A stretch of DNA of 64,000 nucleotides, taken from positions 62,001-126,000 of the forward strand of contig NZ_UTHA01000078.1 in assembly GCF_900582195.1 (NCBI RefSeq), written 5' to 3'. The DNA comes from Pseudomonas viridiflava (lineage in GTDB: Bacteria; Pseudomonadota; Gammaproteobacteria; Pseudomonadales; Pseudomonadaceae). The notes below the pieces were generated by a model. It was not told the origin of the DNA, did not search any database, and was given only the letters and a program-made list of their open reading frames with translations. A program made the position numbers and the translations under genes. Shown piece after piece: positions 10,591-23,002 of this stretch. Numbering within the stretch: the stretch's first letter is position 1; each line of letters starts with the position of its first letter.

Positions 10591-11538
10591 TTACAGAGAA
10601 TCCGGCCAGAATGCGCGAATCCCCGCCACGCCTTGCGCACCGACGCCCCAGGCTTTTTCGCGCTCCGCCGGGCCTACCCCGCCCAACAAAAACACTGGCT
10701 TACTGAAGCCTTCGATCAACATCGAAGCCTGCTCCCAGCCCAACGGCTGCGCATCCGGGTGCGTCAAGGTCGGCTGCACCGGCGACAGCGTCACAAAATC
10801 CACGCCCATCTGCTCGGCCAGCGCCAATTCCTCAGCGTTGTGGCACGACGCCGCCAACCAGCGCTCCGCCGGCAAAGGACGCCCCGCCGCTGCGTATTTG
10901 CGCAATTGTGCAGAGGTGATGTGCCAACCGGCAGACGGGAAATCGCCGAGCCATTCGAACGGCCCCTTGATCATCAACTGCGCCTTGCCCGCACAAAGAC
11001 CGGCCGCATCGACCGCCAGATCGCGATACTTGGGGTCATAGCCATTCGGTGCGCGCAGCTGGATCAGTTTGATCCCGCCGGCAATTGCCTTCTGGATACC
11101 GCGCAGCAGTGCCGGGGTTTCCAGGTCTTCCGGGGTAATCAGGTATTGTGCTGGCAAACGCGCTGCGGCAACGATCGGCTGATTGGCCGCCGGGAACTCG
11201 TAGTTCGCCAGTTCCTTTGCAGTCACCCAGGCCAATGGCTGGCCTTCGGCACCGTGCGGTTCGCCGGTGAAGGCCGATACTTCCCAGACATCCAGCAACA
11301 CTTGCTTGTCCGGGTAATCGTGGCGCACTTTGATCAGCGGTCGGGCGGCGCCAACGACGATGCCCAACTCTTCGTGCAGCTCACGGGCCAGCGCCGTTTC
11401 GACCGACTCGTCAGCCTCGACCTTGCCACCGGGAAACTCCCACAGACCGCCCTGATGCTGGGTGTCGGCGCGGCGGGCGATGAGGATTTTGCCGCTGTCG
11501 TCACGAATGACGGCAGCGGCGACGTGTACACGTTTCAC
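10591..11538 (-). CDS. Nudix hydrolase fused to a thiamine-phosphate-synthase-like domain
   Basis: 315 residues. The N-terminal ~130 form a MutT-type Nudix domain with a complete Nudix box (G-x5-E-x7-REL-x-EE-x-G; GGKVEADESVETALARELHE). The C-terminal ~170 resemble ThiE/TenI (IQLRAP, HITSAQL, LSPVQPTLTHP, LLGGVGP). MutT members hydrolyse oxidised nucleotides such as 8-oxo-dGTP; the role of the ThiE-like half is unproven. The fusion is the usual form in Pseudomonas between GST and neighbouring genes near argJ. The GTG at 11538 has GGAGGAG upstream and overlaps the GST stop (GTGA). Confidence 0.88.
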   Translation of the reverse strand: MKRVHVAAAVIRDDSGKILIARRADTQHQGGLWEFPGGKVEADESVETALARELHEELGIVVGAARPLIKVRHDYPDKQVLLDVWEVSAFTGEPHGAEGQPLAWVTAKELANYEFPAANQPIVAAARLPAQYLITPEDLETPALLRGIQKAIAGGIKLIQLRAPNGYDPKYRDLAVDAAGLCAGKAQLMIKGPFEWLGDFPSAGWHITSAQLRKYAAAGRPLPAERWLAASCHNAEELALAEQMGVDFVTLSPVQPTLTHPDAQPLGWEQASMLIEGFSKPVFLLGGVGPAEREKAWGVGAQGVAGIRAFWPDSL

Positions 11539-12167
11539 GGATTCAACTCCTCCAGTCCAGCCTTTTGCCACGCCTTGAAGGCGGGCCATTGGTAGACGGT
11601 TTCAACATAGGCTTCATCGACGGCCGGCAGCTGCACTTGGTAGGTGCGCAGACGCACTGCAATCGGCGCGAAGAAGGCGTCGGCCAGACTCACACGACCG
11701 AACAGGTACGGCCCGCTCTCAGTCGCGGCGGCACGGCATTCAGCCCACAACGCGAGCATGCGCTCGATGTCGACCTTCACTTCTGGCGGCACCGGATTCA
11801 GCGGCGCGTCATGGTTGAGGTTGAACGGCATGTGATTGCGCATGGCGAAGAAGCCGCTGTGCATCTGGGCGCAGGCGGATCGTGCCTGGGCACGGGCGAA
11901 AATGTCGGTGGGCCATAGTTGCTCGGACGGGAACGTCTCGGCGAGGTATTCGGCGATGGCCAGCGAATCGGCGATGGTGCCGCGCGCCGTTTGCAGCAGC
12001 GGGACCTTGGCGGTCGGCGAGCGCTTGAGCAGCAGTTCGCGGGTGTCGGGCTTGCCGAGTTTTATCAGTTCTTCGGTATAGGGTGCGCCGGTCAGCTCCA
12101 GTGCCAGGGCGGCGCGCAGGGACCAGGAGGAAAGCAGTTTGTCGCCGATGATCAGGTGCAGGGACAT
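11535..12167 (-). CDS. Glutathione S-transferase family protein
   Basis: 210 residues with an N-terminal thioredoxin-like domain (LLSSWSLRAALALELTG, the serine being the likely glutathione-activating residue; KVPLLQ with its cis-proline; DSLAIAEYL) and an all-helical C-terminal domain. The family conjugates or reduces electrophiles with glutathione; the substrate is unknown. Its stop overlaps the Nudix-ThiE gene start by 4 bases, so the two are translationally coupled. Confidence 0.9.
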   Translation of the reverse strand: MSLHLIIGDKLLSSWSLRAALALELTGAPYTEELIKLGKPDTRELLLKRSPTAKVPLLQTARGTIADSLAIAEYLAETFPSEQLWPTDIFARAQARSACAQMHSGFFAMRNHMPFNLNHDAPLNPVPPEVKVDIERMLALWAECRAAATESGPYLFGRVSLADAFFAPIAVRLRTYQVQLPAVDEAYVETVYQWPAFKAWQKAGLEELNP

Positions 12168-12223
12168 GGTGTGGCGCCTTTTCGTCAGAGGAAGTTTCTA
12201 AACCTGTCGTGTCTGAACCATCG

Positions 12224-12317
12224 CTTTCGCGAGCAAGCTCGCTCCCACAGGTTCTTGGGTGTACACAACATGTATGAACGGCCGAAACCACTGTGGGAGC
12301 GAGCTTGCTCGCGAAGA
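12224..12317. repeat. REP pair in inverted orientation (REPIN-like)
   Basis: CTTTCGCGAGCAAGCTCGCT and, about 50 bases on, TGTGGGAGCGAGCTTGCTCG, between argJ and the GST gene (both minus strand). It may act as a processing or termination structure between the two genes. Confidence 0.9.
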
Positions 12318-12345
12318 GGCCTGCGGCCCGCTCCCACCTTTTGGA

Positions 12346-13563
12346 TCAGGTGCGGTATTCGGCGTTGATCTTCACATACTCATGCGACAGGTCGGTGGTC
12401 CAGATGGTTTCGCTGCAATCGCCGCGACCCAGCTCGATGCGGATGGTGATCTCTTCCTGCTGCATCACCGCCGAGCCCTGGGCTTCAGTGTAGGTCGCCG
12501 CACGGGCGCCACGGCTGGCGATGCACACGTCACCGAGGAAAACGTCGATCTTGCTCACGTCCAGATCCGGCACGCCGGCACGGCCGACAGCGGCGAGAAT
12601 ACGGCCCCAGTTCGGGTCGGAGGCGAACAGTGCGGTCTTGATCAGCGGCGAATGCGCCACGGTGTAGCCGACGTCGAGGCATTCCTGATGATTGCCGCCG
12701 CCATTCACTTCAACGGTGACGAACTTGGTCGCGCCTTCGCCGTCGCGCACGATCGCCTGGGCCACGTCCATGCACACTTCGAACACCGCTTGCTTCAACT
12801 TGGCGAACAGCTCGCCTTCGGCGCGGGTGATTTCCGGCAGTGCTGCCTTGCCGGTGGCGATCAGCATGCAGCAGTCGTTGGTCGAGGTGTCGCCGTCGAT
12901 GGTGATGCGGTTGAACGACTTGTTCGCGCCGTCGAGCATCAGGTTGTGCAGAACGTCACGGGAGACTTTGGCGTCGGTCGCGATGTAGCCGAGCATGGTC
13001 GCCATGTTCGGGCGAATCATGCCCGCGCCTTTGCTGATACCGGTGACGGTGATGGTCACGCCGTCATGCTCGAACTGGCGGCTGGCGCCCTTCGGCAGGG
13101 TGTCGGTGGTCATGATGCCGGTGGCGGCCGCTTCCCAGTTGTTTTCCGACAGATCGTCCAGCGCGGCTTGCAATGCGCCTTCGATCTTCTCGACCGGCAG
13201 CGGCTCACCGATCACACCGGTGGAGTACGGCAGGATCTGGCTGGCATCGACGCCGGTCAGCTCAGCCAGCTTCGCAGTAGTGCGTTCAGCGGCGGCCAGA
13301 CCAGGCTCACCGGTGCCAGCGTTGGCATTGCCAGTGTTGGTCAGCAGATAGCGCACAGCGTTCTGCACGCGTTTTTTCGCCAGGATCACCGGTGCCGCGC
13401 AAAACGCGTTCAAGGTGAACACGCCCGCAACTGTCGAGCCTTCGGCGCAGCGCATCACAACGACATCTTTGCGCCCGGGGCGCTTGATACCGGCCGAGGC
13501 GATACCGAGTTCAAAACCGGCAACCGGGTGCAACGTTGGCAAAGGACCAAGACCAACAGCCAT
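12346..13563 (-). CDS. argJ: ArgJ, glutamate N-acetyltransferase / amino-acid N-acetyltransferase
   Basis: 405 residues, the usual length. It recycles acetyl from N-acetylornithine to glutamate in arginine synthesis, and bifunctional forms also use acetyl-CoA. The autocleavage site that yields the alpha and beta chains is visible as [14 protein letters not shown], with the threonine before MLG as the nucleophile; KGAGMI and TTDTLPKG are also conserved. AAGGAG precedes the ATG. Located 122 bases after secA in the same direction, an order I remember as conserved in Pseudomonas. Confidence 0.96.
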   Translation of the reverse strand: MAVGLGPLPTLHPVAGFELGIASAGIKRPGRKDVVVMRCAEGSTVAGVFTLNAFCAAPVILAKKRVQNAVRYLLTNTGNANAGTGEPGLAAAERTTAKLAELTGVDASQILPYSTGVIGEPLPVEKIEGALQAALDDLSENNWEAAATGIMTTDTLPKGASRQFEHDGVTITVTGISKGAGMIRPNMATMLGYIATDAKVSRDVLHNLMLDGANKSFNRITIDGDTSTNDCCMLIATGKAALPEITRAEGELFAKLKQAVFEVCMDVAQAIVRDGEGATKFVTVEVNGGGNHQECLDVGYTVAHSPLIKTALFASDPNWGRILAAVGRAGVPDLDVSKIDVFLGDVCIASRGARAATYTEAQGSAVMQQEEITIRIELGRGDCSETIWTTDLSHEYVKINAEYRT

Positions 13564-13685
13564 GAATGCGCTCCTTACTCAATGATGTCAGCACCGTCAC
13601 ACGCAGCGACGGTGGTTTAAATGGCAAAACGCCGCGACGGCAGGAGCCGGTCGCGGCGCGGGTATTTCAGCGATTGAAACGGGTT

Positions 13686-16421
<2,736 letters not shown>

Positions 16422-16729
16422 ATCGGCAGGATCTTCCACACTAAAGGGATGGAGGGCGGCCCCGTGAGCGTCGCCCGTGCAGCCCTCATGGCCGCATGCG
16501 AACGAGCATTCTACCCGGAAACGGAAGTGAGGAAAGTGGCGATGTTCCACGATGCTGGCACTGCGCTTTGACGGGGCTCACTTAAAATAGGGGCGTTTTG
16601 CTCAACTTCAAGTCGTACAAGGAAGAAGTTAGTCGTTGATTTAATGGGTAAAGCGGGGGCAAAAGCAATGGGCGAGTGAAACAGTGCTTTCTGCTACCAT
16701 GGCGTTTCTGTTACTTCAGGTGTTCGATC
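16422..16729. promoter_or_regulatory. Divergent intergenic region, secA / dciA
   Basis: 308 bases between divergent start codons. It must contain both promoters; no gene and no clear operator is visible. Confidence 0.4.
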
Positions 16730-17185
16730 ATGGCATTTCGCCCTCTTACGGCCAGAGCACCCGCCGTTCTCCTGCGCGAAGCCAAGCCGCTCAAAGCCAT
16801 CCTCGGCCATGCCCAGCGATTGGGGCATTTGCAGCGCCTGCTCGAAAGCCAACTGCAACCTGCGGCCCGCGAACACTGCCATGTGGCGTCGTGGCGTGAG
16901 GGTAGTTTGCTGTTGATTGTCACCGACGGCCACTGGGCCACACGCCTGCGCTATCAGCAAAAACGCCTGCAGCGGCAATTGCAGATGTTTGACGAGTTCG
17001 CCAGTCTGACGCGAATTCTGTTCAAAGTGCAGCCGCCGACGGTTCAACGCGGCGCGACCGGGCATACGATGGACTTGTCCACGGATGCGGCGGCGACGAT
17101 TCAGGAAACGGCCGACGGCATCAGTGATCCGAATCTGCGTGCGGCGCTGGAACGCCTTGCGGCGCACGCCAAAGCCAAAACCTGA
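16730..17185 (+). CDS. dciA: DciA-type (DUF721) replicative-helicase loader
   Basis: 151 residues with the DUF721 core: LKAILGHAQRLGHLQRLLE, an acidic/hydrophobic strand (VASWREGSLLLIVTDGHWATRL) and LRYQQKRL. DciA is the ancestral loader of the DnaB replicative helicase in bacteria lacking DnaC. The ATG at 16730 fits the family start; an upstream in-frame start at 16676 adds 18 unrelated residues. In other Pseudomonas this gene is remembered next to lpxC; lpxC is absent from the window (see findings). Confidence 0.85.
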   Translation: MAFRPLTARAPAVLLREAKPLKAILGHAQRLGHLQRLLESQLQPAAREHCHVASWREGSLLLIVTDGHWATRLRYQQKRLQRQLQMFDEFASLTRILFKVQPPTVQRGATGHTMDLSTDAAATIQETADGISDPNLRAALERLAAHAKAKT

Positions 17186-17194
17186 CAAATTCCC

Positions 17195-17285
17195 TGTGGG
17201 AGCGAGCTTGCTCGCGAATGCGGACTGTCATTCAACCTATGTGTTGCCTGACACGGCGCCTTCGCGAGCAAGCTCGCTCCCACAG
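17195..17285. repeat. REP pair in inverted orientation (REPIN-like)
   Basis: TGTGGGAGCGAGCTTGCTCG and its inverted copy CTTCGCGAGCAAGCTCGCTC flank about 45 bases, between two convergent genes (dciA and the HerA-like gene). It coincides with an inferred change of synteny block. Confidence 0.9.
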
Positions 17286-17288
17286 GTT

Positions 17289-18767
17289 TCAGCGGCGTTT
17301 GCTGCCGCCGAGCAGCGACCCCATCAGGCCGCGCACCAGTTGTTTGCCGAGGTTATTGGCAGCCTGACGCATGGCTGACTTCAAGGCCTGCCCTGCTGCC
17401 GTCCCCAGGAACTCCCCAGCCCTGTCCGCCAGACTCGGCTCTTGCGAAGCCGCTGGCGCTTCAGCCTCCGGCGCCAGCCCTTTGCGCCCCATCAGAATTT
17501 CATAGGCCGACTCGCGGTCAATCGGCTTGTCATAGCGCCCCTTGAATGGCGAACCTGCAATCAACACTGTGCGCTCGGTTTCGGTCAACGGCCCGATCCG
17601 TGATTGCGGTGGCGCCACCAGCACGCGCTGAACCATCTCCGGCGTGCCTTTTTCGGTCAGCGTACCGACCAACGCCTCGCCAATCCCCAGCTCCGTCAGC
17701 ACCGACAGACTGTCGAACGCCGGATTCGGCCGGAAGCCGTCGGCCACCGCGCGCAGGGATTTCTGCTCTTTGGCGGTGAACGCGCGCAAGCCATGCTGGA
17801 CACGCAGGCCAAGCTGCGCCAGCACGTCATCGGGCAAATCCGCCGGCGACTGGGTGACGAAATACACGCCAACACCTTTGGAACGGATCAGGCGCACCAC
17901 TTGCTCCAGCCGCTCCTGCAAGGCCTTGGGCGTATCGCCAAAGAGCAAATGCGCCTCATCGAAAAACAGCGCCAGCAGCGGTTTTTCAGCATCGCCGCGT
18001 TCCGGCAACTGCTCGAACAGCTCGGCCAGCAACCACAACAGAAATGTCGCGTAGACCTTCGGCGCCTCGTGTACCAGACGACTGGCGTCGAGCAAGTGGA
18101 TGCGCCCACGACCATCGGCGGTCGGTTGCAAAATGTCTTCGAGTTGCAGCGCGGGCTCGCCGAACAAGGCTTCGGCGCCCTGCTGCTCAAGGATCGCCAG
18201 GCGGCGCAACAGCGCCTGACTGGAACCGGTGGTCATCAGCGCCGCGTCATCGCCCAACAGCTGCGGATTGGCCTTGAGGTGATTGAGCAGCGCTTTCAGG
18301 TCTTTCAGATCCAGCAGCAACAGGCCTTCACGATCGGCGACCTTGAACGCTGCGTAGAGCGCCGACTGCTGACTGTCGGTCAGCTCCAGCAGGCTACCGA
18401 TCAGCAACGGCCCCATTTCGCTCAACGTGGTGCGCAACGGATGACCGGACTCACCGTGGATATCCCACAAGGTCACCGGATACGCCTGCGGCTTGTGGTT
18501 TAGCCACGGCATCCCGGCGATACGCTCGGCAACTTTGCCCTGCGGGTTGCCGGCGGCACCGAGGCCACACAGATCGCCCTTGATGTCAGCGGCAAACACC
18601 GCGACCCCGGCGTCACTGAACGCCTCGGCCAAACGCTGCAAAGTGACGGTTTTACCGGTACCGGTGGCGCCCGCGACCAGTCCGTGGCGGTTCGCCAGGC
18701 GCATGGCCTGAGCGATCTGTTGGCCTGCGAGATCGGCGCCGATTACGAGTTGCGAGGAGTCAGGCAT
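17289..18767 (-). CDS. HerA-like ATPase (DUF853 family)
   Basis: 492 residues. Walker A is GATGTGKTVTLQ near residue 35 and Walker B is LLALFFDEAHLLF in the middle; VTQSPADLPDDVLAQLG is a typical family stretch. The C terminus ends in a basic SLLGGSKRR. The HerA/FtsK superfamily pumps DNA or remodels nucleic acid, but the DUF853 group has no firmly established function. The ATG at 18767 has GGTGA upstream and is preferred to a TTG at 18779. Monocistronic. Confidence 0.87.
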   Translation of the reverse strand: MPDSSQLVIGADLAGQQIAQAMRLANRHGLVAGATGTGKTVTLQRLAEAFSDAGVAVFAADIKGDLCGLGAAGNPQGKVAERIAGMPWLNHKPQAYPVTLWDIHGESGHPLRTTLSEMGPLLIGSLLELTDSQQSALYAAFKVADREGLLLLDLKDLKALLNHLKANPQLLGDDAALMTTGSSQALLRRLAILEQQGAEALFGEPALQLEDILQPTADGRGRIHLLDASRLVHEAPKVYATFLLWLLAELFEQLPERGDAEKPLLALFFDEAHLLFGDTPKALQERLEQVVRLIRSKGVGVYFVTQSPADLPDDVLAQLGLRVQHGLRAFTAKEQKSLRAVADGFRPNPAFDSLSVLTELGIGEALVGTLTEKGTPEMVQRVLVAPPQSRIGPLTETERTVLIAGSPFKGRYDKPIDRESAYEILMGRKGLAPEAEAPAASQEPSLADRAGEFLGTAAGQALKSAMRQAANNLGKQLVRGLMGSLLGGSKRR

Positions 18768-18956
18768 TTTGTCACCCAATGGTTAATCTTTGATTGCGCA
18801 TGGCCGATACAGAGGCGTGAGAGGCCCGACCACCAGTCAGGCCGGACATTTCCCTAAGGAGAGACGGAAATATCAGCTTGCTTTCACCCTTGCCCATTTT
18901 GCGCGCCTCTATAAAAGCACGCCCTGGACATTAAGACCTTAGCGGAACCCCAAGCC

Positions 18957-20846
18957 ATGAACAAAAATCTGCGCTTCAGCCATAAAATTTTGCTTGCCGC
19001 CGCCCTCATCGTCATCGCCGCCTTCGCCTCGTTTACGCTGTACAACGACTGGTTGCAGCGCAATGCGATCCGCGATGACCTGAACAACTACCTCAACGAG
19101 ATGGGCGAGGTCACCGCCGGCAATATCCAGACCTGGCTCAGCGGCCGCATTCTGCTGATCGAGAACGCCGCCCAGAACATTGCCATCAACCCCGAACCTG
19201 CCAACGTCGCCAGCCTGCTGGAACAGAAAGCCCTGACGTCGACGTTCATGGCGTCCTACCTTGGTGACGCCACCGGTCACTTCACCATCCGCCCGGATGC
19301 GAAGATGCCGGACGGTTTCGATCCGCGCGTGCGCCCTTGGTATAAAGGTGCCGAAAGCAGCAGCACCTCGACCCTGACCGAACCGTACATCGACGCCGCC
19401 ACCGGCCAGTTGATCATTTCCATCGCCACCGCCTCGAAAAAGGCCGGTCAGAGCGTGGGTGTGGTTGGTGGTGACCTGAGCCTGCAATCGCTGGTCGACA
19501 CCCTCGCCGCCCGTGATTTCGACGGCATGGGTTATGTGTTCCTGGTCAGCGCCGACGGCAAGATCCTCGTGCACCCGGACAAGGCCTTGGTGATGAAATC
19601 ACTGAAAGAAGCCTATCCGCAGGACACCCCGCGCATCAGCAGCGACTTCAGTGAACTCACCGTTGACGGCAAGACGCGCATCGTCACCTTTGCGCCGATC
19701 AAAGGCCTGCCGTCGGTGAACTGGTATATCGGTCTGTCGGTGGACAAGGATCAGGCGTTCGCGATGCTCAGCGAATTCCGCACCTCCGCAGTAATCGCGA
19801 CCGTGATTGCCGTGGCGATCATCATCGCCCTGCTCGGCATGCTGATCCGCCTGCTGATCCAGCCGCTGCACGTGATGACCCGCGCCATGGAAGACATCGC
19901 CGACGGCGAAGGCGACCTGACCAAACGTCTGACGATCGTCAATAACGATGAATTCGGCATCCTCGGTACGGCCTTCAACCGTTTCGTCGAGCGTATTCAT
20001 GGCTCGATCCGCGAAGTGTCTTCGGCGACCGGACAAGTCAACGAAGTCGCCCTGCGCGTGGTCGCGGCGTCGAACTCGTCGATGTACAACTCCGACCAGC
20101 AAGCCTCGCGCACCAGTAGTGTCGCTGCAGCGATCAATCAGCTTGGTGCTGCGGCGCAGGAAATCGCCCGCAATGCCGCCCAGGCTTCGAATCAGGCCAG
20201 CGACGCGCGTGGCCTGGCTGAAGACGGTCAGCAAGTGGTGGACCGCAGCATCAAGGCGATGAATCAACTGTCGAGCATGCTCAGCGCGTCGAGCAGCAAT
20301 ATCGAGTCGCTGAACAGCAAAACCGTGAACATCGGCCAGATTCTCGAAGTGATCACCAGCATTTCCCAGCAAACCAACCTGCTGGCGCTCAACGCGGCGA
20401 TTGAAGCCGCGCGTGCCGGTGAGGCCGGTCGCGGTTTTGCCGTGGTGGCGGATGAAGTGCGTAATCTGGCGCACCGCACCCAGGAATCGGCGCAACAGGT
20501 GCAGACGATGATCGAGGAGCTGCAAGTCGGCGCCCGTGAATCGGTGAGCACCATGAGCGACAGCCAGCGCCACAGTCAGGACAGCGTGGAAATTGCCAAC
20601 CTTGCCGGGGAGCGCTTGAACAGCGTGACGCAGCGCATTGGCGAAATCGATGGGATGAACCAGTCGGTGGCCACCGCGACCGAGGAGCAGACGGCGGTGG
20701 TTGAGTCGATCAACGTCGATATCACCGAGATCAATACGCTGAACCAGGAAGGCGTGGAGAACCTGCAGGCGACGTTGCGGGCGTGTTCGGATCTGGAGCA
20801 GCAGGCTTCGCGTCTGAAACAGTTGGTGGGTAGTTTCCGCATTTAA
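18957..20846 (+). CDS. Methyl-accepting chemotaxis protein, dCACHE amino-acid sensor (PctA-like)
   Basis: 629 residues: TM1 about 10-30, periplasmic double CACHE domain about 35-275, TM2 about 277-298, HAMP to about 350, and a cytoplasmic signalling domain with the hairpin tip [31 protein letters not shown] (split here as two conserved stretches). The ligand pocket has Arg126, Trp128, Tyr129 ([11 protein letters not shown]) and Asp173 (VVGGDLSL), the residues I recall from PctA numbering for amino-acid binding; position 121 is Phe. There is no CheR-binding tail. It should sense amino acids and signal through CheA/CheW. Confidence 0.9.
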   Translation: MNKNLRFSHKILLAAALIVIAAFASFTLYNDWLQRNAIRDDLNNYLNEMGEVTAGNIQTWLSGRILLIENAAQNIAINPEPANVASLLEQKALTSTFMASYLGDATGHFTIRPDAKMPDGFDPRVRPWYKGAESSSTSTLTEPYIDAATGQLIISIATASKKAGQSVGVVGGDLSLQSLVDTLAARDFDGMGYVFLVSADGKILVHPDKALVMKSLKEAYPQDTPRISSDFSELTVDGKTRIVTFAPIKGLPSVNWYIGLSVDKDQAFAMLSEFRTSAVIATVIAVAIIIALLGMLIRLLIQPLHVMTRAMEDIADGEGDLTKRLTIVNNDEFGILGTAFNRFVERIHGSIREVSSATGQVNEVALRVVAASNSSMYNSDQQASRTSSVAAAINQLGAAAQEIARNAAQASNQASDARGLAEDGQQVVDRSIKAMNQLSSMLSASSSNIESLNSKTVNIGQILEVITSISQQTNLLALNAAIEAARAGEAGRGFAVVADEVRNLAHRTQESAQQVQTMIEELQVGARESVSTMSDSQRHSQDSVEIANLAGERLNSVTQRIGEIDGMNQSVATATEEQTAVVESINVDITEINTLNQEGVENLQATLRACSDLEQQASRLKQLVGSFRI

Positions 20847-20859
20847 GATCAAGAGCTTT

Positions 20860-21024
20860 ACCCCCTCACCCCAGCCCTCTCCCCCAAGGGGGCGAGGGGG
20901 AAAGGGAGCTGATCTTCGGGCTGTTCAAACCTGAGTTCGACTGAAGACCTTCAGGTCGATGCATTTAGCCCAAACACCTCGGTCAGTCCCCTCTCCCTCT
21001 GGGAGAGGGCTAGGGTGAGGGGCT
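20860..21024. repeat. G/C-rich inverted-repeat element, copy 1 (compact form)
   Basis: Starts TACCCCCTCACCCCAGCCCT and ends AGGGCTAGGGTGAGGGGC, forming long imperfect terminal inverted repeats, each of which also folds locally (CTCTCCC...GGGAGAGG). About 165 bases. The reverse complement matches the element at 55141-55396 at both ends. MITE- or REP-like; no coding capacity. Confidence 0.8.
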
Positions 21025-21120
21025 TTTCAGCTGTTCAGCTCCACCGCGCATTCCCGACCGAACATCTATTCTTGATAAAGGTCCACCAAGGGAGAACAAC
21101 GCAGCGGAGGGTTGATCACC

Positions 21121-22233
21121 GTGCATATCGCCGACATCACCATGTTCTACGCCCCGGCCAGCGGTGGCGTACGCACTTATCTGGATGCCAAACACCGGCG
21201 GCTCGGGGTCAAGCCGCGCATTCGCCACAGTCTGTTGATTCCCGGCGCGCAGTTCGGCGAACACGACGGTATTTACACGGTTCCCGCCCCTGCCCTGCCC
21301 TTTGGCAAAGGTTATCGCTTCCCGCTGCGCCTCGCGCCATGGCGAAATGTCCTGCGGGATTTGCAGCCCGATCTGATCGAAGTCGGCGACCCTTACCTGA
21401 CGGCCTGGGCCGCACTGGATGCGCGCCGGCAGCTGGATGTGCCGGTGATCGGTTTCTACCACTCGGACCTGCCGCTATTGGTCGGTAATCGCATGGGCCA
21501 TTGGCTCACGCCAAATATCGAGGCGTATGTCACCCGACTTTATGGCAACTTCGACCGGGTGCTTGCCCCCAGTCAGGTCATGGCCAACAAGCTGACGGGC
21601 CTCGGCGTGCGCAATGTCTTTGTGCAACCGCTGGGCGTCGATCTGCACACTTTTCACCCCAATGCCCGCGACCCGCAACTGCGCGCAGAACTGGGCATCG
21701 CCGAAGACACCCGGCTGCTGATTTTTGCCGGGCGCGGCTCGAAAGAGAAAAACTTGCCGGTACTGCTCAAATGCATGCAGCGTCTCGGCCCGCGCTATCA
21801 CTTGTTGCTGGTCGGTTCGTCGATGCCCGCTGCTGTACCGGACAATGTCAGCGTGATCGATGAGTTTTGCCCCGCGCCGCGCGTCGCGCAGTTGATGGCC
21901 AGTGCTGATGCATTGCTGCATGCCGGCGATCAGGAAACCTTCGGTCTGGTGATCCTCGAAGCCATGGCCTGCGGTATTCCGGTGGTGGCGGTGGCCGCTG
22001 GCGCCTTCGAAGAAATCATTACCGAGTCTTGCGGCCTGCTCTGTGCGCCGAACAATCCGCAAGCGATGGCCAATGCCGTGCGTGAATTGTTCAGTCGCGG
22101 CTGTACGAAACTTGGCGCACAGGCGCGCCAGCATGTCGAAACACACTATGCGTGGGAGACGGTGGTCGACAGCCTGCTGGGCCACTATCACGCGGTTCTC
22201 GGACATACGCTGCCGCGGGTGGCCAATGGCTGA
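21121..22233 (+). CDS. GT4-family glycosyltransferase
   Basis: About 370 residues with the two-Rossmann GT-B fold. The N terminus (HIADITMFYAPASGGVRTYL) has the donor-side glycine turn, and the C-terminal domain has the nucleotide-sugar E-x7-E motif in QETFGLVILEAMACGIPVV. The GTG at 21121 has GGAGG about 10 bases upstream; the TTG at 21112 would be too close to that site. It resembles GDP-mannose or UDP-sugar dependent lipid glycosyltransferases, but donor and acceptor cannot be read from sequence. It overlaps the deacetylase gene by 8 bases, forming an operon. Confidence 0.85.
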   Translation: MHIADITMFYAPASGGVRTYLDAKHRRLGVKPRIRHSLLIPGAQFGEHDGIYTVPAPALPFGKGYRFPLRLAPWRNVLRDLQPDLIEVGDPYLTAWAALDARRQLDVPVIGFYHSDLPLLVGNRMGHWLTPNIEAYVTRLYGNFDRVLAPSQVMANKLTGLGVRNVFVQPLGVDLHTFHPNARDPQLRAELGIAEDTRLLIFAGRGSKEKNLPVLLKCMQRLGPRYHLLLVGSSMPAAVPDNVSVIDEFCPAPRVAQLMASADALLHAGDQETFGLVILEAMACGIPVVAVAAGAFEEIITESCGLLCAPNNPQAMANAVRELFSRGCTKLGAQARQHVETHYAWETVVDSLLGHYHAVLGHTLPRVANG

Positions 22234-23002
22234 ATCGATGAATAACCCCGCCGTCTTGTTGGTGCTGCACGATGTGGCACCGTCGACGTGGGCTGATTAC
22301 CAACCGTTTATCGAGACGGTCGACGCACTGGGCAACGTGCCGATGACGTGGCTGGTCGTACCCGACTTCCACCGGCGCAATGCCCTCGACGATCACCCGG
22401 CATTTTGCCGACGGCTCGATACGCGTATCGCCCGTGGCGATGAGTTGGCGTTGCACGGTTATTTCCACGATGACCAGGAGCCCGGCCCGACAACACCACG
22501 CGACTGGTTCATGCGCCGGGTTTACACCCATGAAGGCGAGTTCTATCGTTTGTCCCGCGAAACCGCCCTCGCCCGCCTGCACGACGGCCTCGAAGTCTTC
22601 CAGCGCCACGATTGGCCGTTGCACGGCTTCGTCGCTCCGGCGTGGTTGATGAGCGACGGCACGCGCCAGGCCCTGCGCGAGTTACCGCTGAGCTATACCA
22701 GCGATCCGCAGCATCTTTACCGCTTGCCTGATTTCACTGCGATCGATGCGCCGGGTCTGGTCTGGAGCGCCCGCAGCGCCTGGCGTAGAGGTTTGTCGAA
22801 GATTGTCAGCGAGCAGCGGCAGCAGCGTTGGCGTCACGCGCCGGTGATACGTCTAGGCTTGCACCCGGTGGACATGCGCCACCGCTTCTCCCGTGATTAT
22901 TGGCTAAATACCCTTGAACGCTTGTTGACCGAAGGACGCCTACCGATGACCAAAATGCACTGGCTCGCTCAACAGCGCGGTCAACTGGGGCGCGCCGCAT
23001 GA
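22226..23002 (+). CDS. DUF2334 / polysaccharide-deacetylase-like protein
   Basis: 258 residues beginning with the strand LLVLHDVAPSTW, whose His-Asp pair corresponds to the metal-binding motif of NodB-type deacetylases; GDELALHGYFHDD carries further metal-type histidines and ALHGFVAPAW follows. DUF2334 proteins are predicted carbohydrate deacetylases. The start at 22226 overlaps the glycosyltransferase stop; a second ATG at 22238 is possible. The 3' end overlaps the flippase gene (ATGA). It likely modifies the product of the adjacent glycosyltransferase. Confidence 0.82.
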   Translation: MAESMNNPAVLLVLHDVAPSTWADYQPFIETVDALGNVPMTWLVVPDFHRRNALDDHPAFCRRLDTRIARGDELALHGYFHDDQEPGPTTPRDWFMRRVYTHEGEFYRLSRETALARLHDGLEVFQRHDWPLHGFVAPAWLMSDGTRQALRELPLSYTSDPQHLYRLPDFTAIDAPGLVWSARSAWRRGLSKIVSEQRQQRWRHAPVIRLGLHPVDMRHRFSRDYWLNTLERLLTEGRLPMTKMHWLAQQRGQLGRAA

